The notes under the pieces were generated by a model that made no database searches, was not told the origin of the DNA, and was given only the letters and a program-made list of their open reading frames with translations. Positions 1-5,632 of a stretch of 5,784 bases of DNA are shown one piece after another. This stretch comes from Candidatus Zixiibacteriota bacterium (GTDB lineage: Bacteria; Zixibacteria; MSB-5A5; JAUVRN01). Positions within the stretch are counted from its first letter, which is position 1. Every line of letters starts with the position of its first letter. Made by a program: the position numbers and the translations under genes. The stretch covers positions 1 through 5,784 of the forward strand of contig JAUVRN010000148.1 in assembly GCA_030597645.1 (NCBI GenBank), in the 5' to 3' direction.

Positions 1-5
1 GAAAA

Positions 6-81
<76 letters not shown>

Positions 82-95
82 ACACCAAAGCGCCT

Positions 96-123
96 AATGT
101 ACACCCCGGCGGCGAGCCGTCAA
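96..123 (-). promoter_or_regulatory. Likely sigma70-type promoter of tRNA-Phe
   Basis: On the minus strand a TTGACG box (118-123, five of six matches to TTGACA) is followed by 16 bases and then TACATT (96-101, four of six matches to TATAAT). Transcription would start near 89-90 and leave a 5' leader of about 8-9 nt before the mature tRNA at 81. The bases just after the -10 box are AGGCGC; GC-rich discriminators are typical of stringently controlled stable-RNA promoters. The element fills most of the gap between the 101-aa gene and the tRNA. It was found by eye only. Confidence 0.6.
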
Positions 124-160
124 GCGCCAATGGTCATATCGGCCGCCGGGCCGCACGGCC

Positions 161-466
161 TTACGCAGTCAGGGTTTCGGCCAGGCGTGCCAGTCGTTGC
201 TCCAGCGCGACCATGCGTCGATCCTGCACCTCGAGCATCTCGCGAATTTCAAGCAAGAGCGCCGTGGCGTCGTCGGATCCGCTCGACATCGCCACGGAAG
301 CGGGCGGCCTGGAGTCGGATACGACCTGTCTGGTCTCTACCAGCGTGCGAATGCGGTTCAGCTCCTCGAGTACTCGTGGAATGTCGGTGTGCAGCATGGT
401 GCCGACCATGTCCACGCCCTGAAGAATCTCCAGGAGCGGATCTTTTGCTGCCTTGTTCTTTGCCAT
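161..466 (-). CDS. Small helical (coiled-coil-like) hypothetical protein, 101 aa
   Basis: I do not recognise the family. The protein starts MAKNKAAKD and is charged and soluble, with no membrane segment or signal peptide. Residues 10-48 form a probable amphipathic helix rich in Leu, Ile, Val, Glu and Arg. A Ser/Pro/Gly-rich linker follows (about 50-64). Residues 66-99 are a second helix with heptad-like Leu/Ile/Met spacing (LLLEIREML, then LEQRLARLAETL), suggesting a helical hairpin or oligomerising coiled coil. The ATG at 464-466 was chosen because it is the first start after the stop of the carboxypeptidase gene that gives a compact protein; the ribosome site is weak. It lies 32 bp downstream of that gene and may be the last gene of the same transcript. 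A longer open frame extends upstream through the carboxypeptidase gene but is a shadow. Function is unknown. Confidence 0.7.
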   Translation of the reverse strand: MAKNKAAKDPLLEILQGVDMVGTMLHTDIPRVLEELNRIRTLVETRQVVSDSRPPASVAMSSGSDDATALLLEIREMLEVQDRRMVALEQRLARLAETLTA

Positions 467-498
467 GATGTGGGTCCACGCCCCGCGCCCGCAGGCGC

Positions 499-1470
499 TC
501 AGGAGGCCAGTGCAAAGGTATGCGCGCGTTCGCGGTACTTCAAGGCCCAATCGATGAGGCGACGGGCCTCGGCAAAGCGGGACGAATTGGAGCGGGCGCC
601 CATAATCACGATCACCAGAGGGCCCTGCCGTGTGTCGATCATGGATGCCACACACCAGCCTGCTTCGACGATATAGCCTGTCTTGCCGCCCAGGACCTTG
701 TAGCGGGAGACCAGAAGCCTGTTGCTGTTGGTCAATCTGTAGTTCTTGCGGGAGTTGAGCGCCTTGAACTGGTGGCGGTACGTGCGGCATACCTTGGCTA
801 TGGTCGGATTGGCCAGGGCTGCGGTGAGCAGGCGCGCCACGTCCACCGCCGAGGCTACGTTGTTCTCGGAGAGACCCGTGGGTTCGACCACGCGCAACGT
901 CGCACAGCCGATTTCCCGAGCGCGGGCCTGCATGCGTTCGATGAATTGCTCGGCGGTATACGGCGTGGAACGTGCCAGGGCCCGCGCCGCACGGTTGTCC
1001 GATGAAAGCAGGGCGGCGTAGAGCACGTCGCGCGCTTTGAACCGGTGTCCCTTCCAGAGGACGGACTTCCCGGCGTTGCGTGCGTCTTCGGGCGTGATTT
1101 CGATTTCCTGTTCGAGGTTGCCGCCGGACTCCAGGAATACCAGGGCCATGAGGAGTTTGACGATGGAGGCAATGGGCCGGACCCGGTCGCCGCGACGAGA
1201 GTAGAGCACCGTCCCGGCCGATCCGTCCACCACGCAGGCCGCATACGAACGCAACCGCGGGCGGCTCTTGCGGGGCGGTTGATAGACGGCCCACGGGCCT
1301 TCGGCCATGCCGGCGATCTGGGGGGCATCGGGCAGGATAGGGATCGCCGCGGGACGCGCGGGCTCGCTGACCGTCGGCTGCGCTTCGGACGGACCGTTCC
1401 GTTCCGCCGTGTAGCCGACGATCAGAATCAACGGCAGTATGAGCGCTGCAGCCATACGCGCCCGGCTCAA
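499..1470 (-). CDS. D-alanyl-D-alanine carboxypeptidase-like serine hydrolase (peptidase S11)
   Basis: A 323-aa exported protein of the low-molecular-mass penicillin-binding-protein family, which trims the terminal D-Ala from peptidoglycan stem peptides outside the cytoplasmic membrane. All three catalytic motifs are present in order: SxxK as S102-I-V-K105, SxN as S157-D-N159, and KTG at 263-265 inside GGKTGYIVEAGWC, a typical S11 context. NSNRLL before it is also typical. Residues 6-20 are a hydrophobic signal or anchor helix, followed by a Pro/Ala-rich linker to about 70. The protein ends soon after KTG, without a clear C-terminal beta domain or amphipathic anchor, so it is a short form. 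The start is read as TTG at 1470, which overlaps the DUF72 stop (TTGA) and has a good ribosome site; an ATG at 1453-1455 lacks one. The exact substrate (carboxypeptidase or endopeptidase) is not shown by the sequence. Confidence 0.93.
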   Translation of the reverse strand: MSRARMAAALILPLILIVGYTAERNGPSEAQPTVSEPARPAAIPILPDAPQIAGMAEGPWAVYQPPRKSRPRLRSYAACVVDGSAGTVLYSRRGDRVRPIASIVKLLMALVFLESGGNLEQEIEITPEDARNAGKSVLWKGHRFKARDVLYAALLSSDNRAARALARSTPYTAEQFIERMQARAREIGCATLRVVEPTGLSENNVASAVDVARLLTAALANPTIAKVCRTYRHQFKALNSRKNYRLTNSNRLLVSRYKVLGGKTGYIVEAGWCVASMIDTRQGPLVIVIMGARSNSSRFAEARRLIDWALKYRERAHTFALAS

Positions 1471-2282
1471 GTGGATCCCCCCTCCAATAGCGCCAGCATC
1501 GTTTGAGCGTTGTCGGCGGCCTGCCCTTCGTGACAGTTGTTGAAGAACAGGAAGGTCGTCCCGGCTCGCTCCCGGAGTTTCTTAATCTTCGTCAGCCATT
1601 CGGTCAACTCCGCTTTACTATATCGGTAGTCGTAGCGATCTCCGCCTCCACCCCACCAGTGCTCCGTATTGCGCCCGTGAAAGCGGACGTACAGCGTGTC
1701 GCCGGTCATGACCGGCGTCGGGGGGAGGAGACCCTGAAGCGGTGGCTCATCCACCGAGACAAACTCGATCCGATTCTCGCGCAAGAAGTTGAATACGTCG
1801 GGGCGCATCCAGCCCACGTGCCGGAATTCGGCGAAGTAGGGATAATCAGACAGTCGCTCACGGGTGCGGGCGATGTAGTCGAGGCTGTTCTGCGACAGCT
1901 TGAACGAGTACGGGAACTGAGCCAGGACGCCTGCCATCTGGTTGCGCTCTGCCAGCGGCTGTACCGATGCGATCCAGGCCCCGATGTGATCCTCGGATTC
2001 ATCGCGATCGTGCGTCAGGCTCTTGTGCGCCTTGACGATGAACGGGTAGCCCTCCGGCGCCTTCTTCCCGATCTGGGCCATGACCGAAGGCGGCAGGATA
2101 CGGTAGTAGCTGGCGTTGATTTCCACGCAGGGAAAGCGGCGCACGTAGTAGTCGAACATTTTGCCGCGCGGTGTGCCGTGCGGGTAGAAGGGACCGATCC
2201 AGTCCTGGAAACTGTATCCTGAGGTCCCTACGAACGTGCGCTCGATCGGTCCGGGGGTATCGACGTCGCCGAAGAGGTTCAT
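1467..2282 (-). CDS. DUF72 (YecE-like) family protein
   Basis: A 271-aa protein of the DUF72 family, a TIM-barrel-like fold widespread in bacteria and archaea without an established reaction. Family hallmarks are visible in order: GTSGYSFQDWIGPFYP at 19-34, VEINASYYR at 53-61 (the usual VE.N.TFY-type strand), VLAQFPYSFK at 119-128, AEFRHVGW at 151-158, YVRFHGRN at 198-205 and FFNNCHEGQAADNA at 246-259. Length is within the usual range and the fold looks complete, so the gene is probably functional. The start ATG (2280-2282) overlaps the stop of the zinc-ribbon gene as ATGA, and its own ribosome site is weak, so translation is probably coupled. Its 3' end carries the ribosome site of the next gene. 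Cytoplasmic: no signal peptide or membrane helix. A link to nucleic-acid or base metabolism has been suggested for the family, but nothing here tests it. Confidence 0.93.
   Translation of the reverse strand: MNLFGDVDTPGPIERTFVGTSGYSFQDWIGPFYPHGTPRGKMFDYYVRRFPCVEINASYYRILPPSVMAQIGKKAPEGYPFIVKAHKSLTHDRDESEDHIGAWIASVQPLAERNQMAGVLAQFPYSFKLSQNSLDYIARTRERLSDYPYFAEFRHVGWMRPDVFNFLRENRIEFVSVDEPPLQGLLPPTPVMTGDTLYVRFHGRNTEHWWGGGGDRYDYRYSKAELTEWLTKIKKLRERAGTTFLFFNNCHEGQAADNAQTMLALLEGGST
1477..1485 (-). promoter_or_regulatory. Strong ribosome binding site supporting a TTG start
   Basis: On the minus strand GGAGGGGGG lies 6 to 10 bases before the TTG at 1470, depending on which G run pairs with 16S rRNA. 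It is embedded in the last codons of the DUF72 gene. It supports TTG over the ATG fifteen bases further in, which has no purine-rich site at the right distance. Confidence 0.65.
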
Positions 2283-2410
2283 GGCTTCTTGCGAGGCTTA
2301 CTGGTGCGCTGAAAGCGTACGCGCCCACAGTTGGGGCAGATCCACTTGCGTTGCTTATGATAAGGGCGTTTTTCCTCGCGCATGGGTTGCTTGCAACGGG
2401 GACAAATCAT
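2279..2410 (-). CDS. 43-aa zinc-ribbon protein
   Basis: A very small protein with two CPxC knuckles, C3-P-R-C6 and C25-P-N-C28, spaced as in a zinc ribbon that binds one metal through four cysteines. It is strongly basic, and the tail (RFQRTSKPRKKP) is rich in Arg and Lys, which suggests nucleic-acid or ribosome contact; that is inference. The ATG (2408-2410) shares one base with the stop of the upstream membrane-protein gene (TGATG), and its own TGA overlaps the DUF72 start (ATGA). This exact fit, plus intact Cys pairs, is the main support for a real gene this short. The open frame continues upstream of this ATG, but that part is out of frame with the 197-aa membrane gene and has no similar sense. 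No clear ribosome site of its own, so translation probably depends on termination of the gene before it. Confidence 0.8.
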   Translation of the reverse strand: MICPRCKQPMREEKRPYHKQRKWICPNCGRVRFQRTSKPRKKP

Positions 2411-3003
2411 CAGAGCAGGCCGAGCCAGTCCCCCAGCAGAAACTCCGTGCGCCCGATCAGCAGCGACAGGCGGGACATGATCGTATAGCCGAAGGTGGCC
2501 CCGAAAAAGACCATCAGGAACCACGTGCCCGTCCGGGCCGCTACACGGAAGGCGCCGGTGGGAGGGCGCGTGAAGTAGAAATAGGAGAGGGTGGCCAGGA
2601 CCCCGATGGCCCCGACCACGGCGTTGACGTCGATCTCCGGCCGGATCACTGCGCCGAGCTGGCTGAGCACGCGTGCTTTGAGCATGGCCGGTATGGATAG
2701 TCCGGCTCCGGCGCCCACGATCACGGCCAGGGGCAATCGAGAGAGCCATCCGGCACGTGTCGATACCCGTGTCCACATGAGCAGAACCCAGACGGCGGCG
2801 ACGATGCCCCAGGGATCTCCATCCAGTATCGGCAGCGCCACCTTTGGCACCAGCGTGGTGCGAACGGTGATCACGACGAGATAGCCCACGGACAACCCGA
2901 CGAGGATTTGTTCGGCCGCCCTGTATGCCGGATTATCCCGGTAGAGGAAGGAGAAGATCGCCAGGGTACCGATGGCCGCCAGCCAGATGCCCGCGTCGCT
3001 CAT
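2410..3003 (-). CDS. Conserved polytopic membrane protein, 197 aa (DUF6754-cluster subunit)
   Basis: An integral membrane protein with about six hydrophobic segments, near residues 6-20, 33-52, 65-77, 90-108, 127-144 and 158-177. Short loops carry conserved-looking motifs: YRDNPAYRAAE after the first helix, an acidic/proline loop LDGDPW before the third, and a C-terminal GYTIMSRLSLLIGRTEFLLGD. From memory, similar ends occur in uncharacterised proteins encoded beside DUF6754 proteins. I know of no catalytic or transport function, and no classical transporter signature is visible. The ATG overlaps the stop of the 268-aa gene (ATGA), so the two are probably made together and may assemble. It would be the second of two polytopic subunits in a putative membrane complex with the three genes upstream. 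Confidence 0.88.
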   Translation of the reverse strand: MSDAGIWLAAIGTLAIFSFLYRDNPAYRAAEQILVGLSVGYLVVITVRTTLVPKVALPILDGDPWGIVAAVWVLLMWTRVSTRAGWLSRLPLAVIVGAGAGLSIPAMLKARVLSQLGAVIRPEIDVNAVVGAIGVLATLSYFYFTRPPTGAFRVAARTGTWFLMVFFGATFGYTIMSRLSLLIGRTEFLLGDWLGLL

Positions 3004-3806
3004 GACCGGCCACGCCCCCGGAAGTACGCCACGTTGCCTATGATCACCAGCACGATGATCGCCAGGTGCGCACTGCTCTGGGCGTCCATACCACGGCTGC
3101 CGGCGCCTTCGCGTCCCAGCAGGCGTTCGTATTCTGCCGCACCCTTGAGACCGCCTATCAGTGCCTGGAGCTGTCCCGAATCGAGGTACGGAGTAAACGT
3201 GGTGACCATCACGGCCGACAGACCTGCCGCGATCTTCACGCCGTAACGGGCGCCGGCGTACTCGATCCAGTACTGCGGCATGGTGTCGTCCGCAATAGAG
3301 ATGACCAGTGCTACATCCCGGTACGAGCGCACGGCGCCGAGCAACGTGTGGTCTTCGCTCGGTTGGTTGATGTAGTCACGTGGGTATTCCTGTGTGATCG
3401 ACTCGCCCAGGCCCAGGATGGCGGCGACGTACTGCGGGCGGAACCCGAGATACACCCAGTCTCGTCCCTGTACGTAGTCTGCGGCATCCGCGTGGCGCGA
3501 AAGCAATTCGAAGCCCAGGGCCGTTCCCTCAGAGAGAAACGACGTACCGATGATGCGGATACCTCGTTGCATGGTGTGTTCGACCAGCGCCTCGGCGACC
3601 GGGCCGATCTCCGGCCAACTGGCGGCCTCACAGTCGAACGATATGATGACCGTCGCGCCCCGGGGCAGGGCTTCGATCAGGTCGTGCATGGTCTGCGTGC
3701 GCGGCGATACCTCGCCCACCAGACCGATGGGAAAGAGCAGAGGCAGCGCTACGGCCAGGAACACGATCACGAAGATCCAGCGCCGGTCGATCTGGGCGAG
3801 GTTCAC
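3000..3806 (-). CDS. Bitopic membrane-anchored alpha/beta protein, 268 aa, function unknown
   Basis: One hydrophobic helix at residues 10-29, a soluble alpha/beta domain at about 32-240, and a second helix at 246-262 with a basic tail (RGRGR). Basic residues R8-R9 before the first helix and the basic C-tail predict both ends in the cytoplasm and the domain outside. The domain opens with a Rossmann-like strand, ATVIISFDCEA (51-61), then helix, then GIRIIGTSF (82-90). Later blocks are GRDWVYLGF (114-122), YPRDY (141-145), ALVISIADD (166-174), QYWIEYAGARYGVKI (178-192) and a Gly-rich GQLQALIGGLKGAAEYE (211-227). No known catalytic triad is seen. The start is GTG at 3804-3806, within GTGA overlapping the previous stop, with a good ribosome site. 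I recognise the sequence type as an uncharacterised partner of DUF6754 genes; the role is unknown. Confidence 0.88.
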   Translation of the reverse strand: MNLAQIDRRWIFVIVFLAVALPLLFPIGLVGEVSPRTQTMHDLIEALPRGATVIISFDCEAASWPEIGPVAEALVEHTMQRGIRIIGTSFLSEGTALGFELLSRHADAADYVQGRDWVYLGFRPQYVAAILGLGESITQEYPRDYINQPSEDHTLLGAVRSYRDVALVISIADDTMPQYWIEYAGARYGVKIAAGLSAVMVTTFTPYLDSGQLQALIGGLKGAAEYERLLGREGAGSRGMDAQSSAHLAIIVLVIIGNVAYFRGRGRS

Positions 3807-4426
3807 CGGCGACCTCCCAGCCAGGCGCGTTCGATACCGAGCATGACGCGCAGTGCCACGGCCACCGAACCGAGACCGATGCCGATCAGGATCCCGCGCT
3901 TGGCTGCCACCGCCGGCACGTCCACCAGCCAGCGCGCCAGGTCAGGCAGAAACGGGCCGGTCATTTCACCAATGGGAATGCGCCCCAGCATGACCACCAG
4001 GGCGACGATCAGCAGCAGCGCAGCGTCGATGTTGCGCGCGCGGAAGCCGCGGTACGCCGCCGAGGCGACGAAGAACGCGAGCAGAGAAAACACGGTTTGC
4101 TGTAATGGTGCCTGGAGATTGTTGAACAACCAGAGGAAGAGCGTTCCACGGTCGATGCCGCCGATCAGGCCTGCGGCCAGCATCAGGGTCAGGGCGGCCA
4201 GGGCGAGCAGCGAGTAGATCCAGCCTTCCCGGCGACCGGACACCGTGCGCAGGTGCGACATCGCATACGTGGCGCCACCGAGGACCAGCCCTGCGGCAAA
4301 GATCACCTGCATCCACTCCAGCACGCGGCCGTACAGCACGCGGCCCAGTGGATGGGGCACGAAATACTGGATGAGCATGGCAAACCCGAACACGCCGACC
4401 ATCAGTAGGGGAAGACGCTGTCGCAT
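3803..4426 (-). CDS. Conserved polytopic membrane protein, 207 aa (DUF6754-cluster subunit)
   Basis: An integral membrane protein with about six hydrophobic helices, near residues 7-23, 38-56, 70-91, 110-125, 133-148 and 178-196. Distinctive loop and helix motifs are FNNLQAPLQQTVFSLLAFF (101-119), AYRGFRARN (124-132, a basic loop probably on the cytoplasmic side) and MLGRIPIGEM (146-155). From memory the blocks around LLAFF, AYR.FRARN and the GR.PIGE motif recur in uncharacterised proteins beside DUF6754 genes; I cannot assign a function. The ATG directly follows the TAG of the DUF6754 gene with no gap, and the TGA overlaps the GTG of the 268-aa gene, so all three are probably translated as a unit. 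No clear ribosome site of its own is visible. It could be a pore, a scaffold or an assembly factor; the sequence does not decide. Confidence 0.88.
   Translation of the reverse strand: MRQRLPLLMVGVFGFAMLIQYFVPHPLGRVLYGRVLEWMQVIFAAGLVLGGATYAMSHLRTVSGRREGWIYSLLALAALTLMLAAGLIGGIDRGTLFLWLFNNLQAPLQQTVFSLLAFFVASAAYRGFRARNIDAALLLIVALVVMLGRIPIGEMTGPFLPDLARWLVDVPAVAAKRGILIGIGLGSVAVALRVMLGIERAWLGGRR
3812..3818 (-). promoter_or_regulatory. Ribosome binding site supporting a GTG start
   Basis: GGGAGGT on the minus strand ends five bases before the GTG at 3804-3806. It is the clearest Shine-Dalgarno sequence in the operon apart from the one before the carboxypeptidase gene, and it lies within the end of the 207-aa gene. 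It fixes the start of the 268-aa protein, giving the N-terminus MNLAQIDRRW. Confidence 0.7.
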
Positions 4427-5551
4427 CTATATGCCCCGCAGCCAGCCGCCGATGGCATCCCAGTCCAGCAGTGTGCCCACCAGCCCTGCGATCACGGTCA
4501 CCGCTACGCCGATCTTGAGCCAGTCCTGGGCCCAGAGTCCGCCCAGCACCATGGAATCACGCGTCAGGTACGCCGATGCCGCAAACACTTCTTCACCGAT
4601 CAGCGTGTAGTCACAGGTGACCAGAAAGAACGCGAGCTGAATGGTGCTGTCGGTGCCGGCGATCTGCACGGCGCCGATGTGGTTGCCGGTTTCGGCCAGA
4701 ATCAGGGACTCGGCAGCGAAGGTCCCGAGCCAGAGGTTGACGGCCGGCTTTTGCCGCTCCATGATGCCGTCCAGTGCCGCGGCGTAACCGAACTGGCTGC
4801 CGGTGACGTAGTAGATGTCCTCGGGTCGATACCAGTCGGGGCGCCCTTCGATACGTGCCGATTCGCGGGCTGACTCCTGTGCGGCCGCCATGAGGACCGC
4901 GTCGTGGGTGGGGAACAGCAACCTGGCGTCGTACGACGCGGCGCGGCTGGCGAGCCAGCCGAAGATGTTCATGGCCGCCATGGTCGTCGGCTTGTCCAAC
5001 TGGGCACCCCAGCCTGCGGAAAACAACACGGGGCGTCCCATCTCAACCGCACGCCCCAGCGCCTCCTCGATAGCGCTCAGGCCGCCAATGGGCCGCAGGT
5101 AAATGTCCCGCCGCCTGAAGGTTCCCCAGAGGATCATGGCAAAGACGCCGAGGATAATCAGTGCTTCGCCCAGGCGTCCGCGGTGGAACCAGTTGGCGTG
5201 TGGAGACGCGAGCCCGTGCGAAGCGGCTGTGAATACCAGTATACCCTCTGAGTCAAAGACCGATAAGCGGTAGCGATACGTACCGGCGGGAGTCACGTCG
5301 TCGTCGACCACCCACTGTACGTTGGCCGGGAACAATCCGAGGGTATCCATCAGGCCGTCTGTACCCTCACGCACTATGAGGACACGGAAATCTTCGTCGA
5401 GTTTGGTTCGCCAGTGAATCTGGAGTGCCGTGCCGTCATCCCACGCCACATCCTCGACGGCGATACCAGAAAGTACGGAGCCCGTGGCGCGGGCCGTGAC
5501 CGGTGAGGTCCAGATCAGGACCAGAAGCGCGGCCACAAGAAGGGGGCGCAT
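4427..5551 (-). CDS. DUF6754-like membrane protein with N-terminal external beta domain, 374 aa
   Basis: First gene of the operon. Residues 1-22 are a signal peptide (basic MR, hydrophobic core, cut near A20/A22). Residues 28-115 look like a fibronectin-III-type beta domain (ALQIHWRT, then AGTYRYRLSVFD). A helix at 130-143 is followed by RRR (146-148), so the rest should be cytoplasmic until a last helix at 347-362. The central domain begins LRPIGGLSAIEEALGRAVEMGRPVLF (152-177) and contains VTGSQFGYAAALDGIM (249-264), LAETGNHIGAVQIAGT (285-300) and CDYTLIGEEVFAASAYL (313-329). I recognise these as DUF6754-type blocks, from memory. No enzyme or transport motif is known to me for them. The ATG (5549-5551) has no clear Shine-Dalgarno sequence, but a promoter lies directly upstream, consistent with a leaderless message. 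It has a sensor-like layout; that role is inference. Confidence 0.87.
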   Translation of the reverse strand: MRPLLVAALLVLIWTSPVTARATGSVLSGIAVEDVAWDDGTALQIHWRTKLDEDFRVLIVREGTDGLMDTLGLFPANVQWVVDDDVTPAGTYRYRLSVFDSEGILVFTAASHGLASPHANWFHRGRLGEALIILGVFAMILWGTFRRRDIYLRPIGGLSAIEEALGRAVEMGRPVLFSAGWGAQLDKPTTMAAMNIFGWLASRAASYDARLLFPTHDAVLMAAAQESARESARIEGRPDWYRPEDIYYVTGSQFGYAAALDGIMERQKPAVNLWLGTFAAESLILAETGNHIGAVQIAGTDSTIQLAFFLVTCDYTLIGEEVFAASAYLTRDSMVLGGLWAQDWLKIGVAVTVIAGLVGTLLDWDAIGGWLRGI

Positions 5552-5556
5552 GCCGA

Positions 5557-5585
5557 ATCTTGCCCCGCATGCACACGAGCGTCAA
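5557..5585 (-). promoter_or_regulatory. Likely operon promoter, giving a leaderless or near-leaderless mRNA
   Basis: On the minus strand TTGACG (5580-5585, five of six consensus matches) is separated by exactly 17 bases from CAAGAT (5557-5562, three of six matches). Only five bases separate the -10 box from the ATG at 5551, so transcription would start at or within a base or two of the A. The absence of a Shine-Dalgarno sequence before this gene fits a leaderless start. The sequence GCTTGACG is shared with the tRNA-Phe promoter. The weak -10 box keeps confidence moderate. Confidence 0.5.
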
Positions 5586-5596
5586 GCGAAATGCCG

Positions 5597-5625
5597 TTGC
5601 GCCGCCTTGGGCGCACACCTACCCT
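5597..5625 (+). promoter_or_regulatory. Possible divergent promoter of the lipoprotein gene
   Basis: TTGCGC (5597-5602) and TACCCT (5620-5625) are 17 bases apart, with three of six matches each. The -10 box ends seven bases before the ATG at 5633, again predicting an almost leaderless transcript. It lies back to back with the minus-strand promoter, the two -35 boxes being 11 bases apart, so one bound regulator could affect both. It is weaker than the opposite promoter and may need an activator, or may be chance. Confidence 0.3.
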
Positions 5626-5632
5626 GGGGCCG

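Noticed and set aside
141..160. Inverted repeat GGCCG/CGGCC directly after the 101-aa gene, considered as a terminator.
   Set aside because: Five pairs around a ten-base loop, and no T-run; in DNA this GC-rich such repeats are expected by chance.
485..498. Hairpin GCGCC-CGCA-GGCGC just after the peptidase stop, considered as a terminator.
   Set aside because: The stem is only five pairs and there is no T-run on the minus strand; the next gene starts 19 bases further on.
467..1294. Upstream extension of the minus-strand frame that contains the 101-aa protein, giving a 377-aa open frame.
   Set aside because: It overlaps the S11 peptidase in another frame, and its product is Arg/Pro/Gly-rich without domain sense; the peptidase frame has all three catalytic motifs.
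1503..2222. A 239-aa open frame on the plus strand.
   Set aside because: Fully antisense to the DUF72 gene, whose family motifs are intact; no ribosome site or domain supports it.
2411..2776. Upstream extension of the zinc-ribbon frame to a 165-aa protein.
   Set aside because: It would overlap the 197-aa membrane gene over most of its length with Arg/His/Gly-rich sequence; the short form starting at the TGATG junction fits better.
3066..4217. A 383-aa open frame on the plus strand.
   Set aside because: It lies antisense to two clear membrane-protein genes, its product is low-complexity and rich in Arg, and it has no recognisable domain; typical of a GC-rich antisense shadow.
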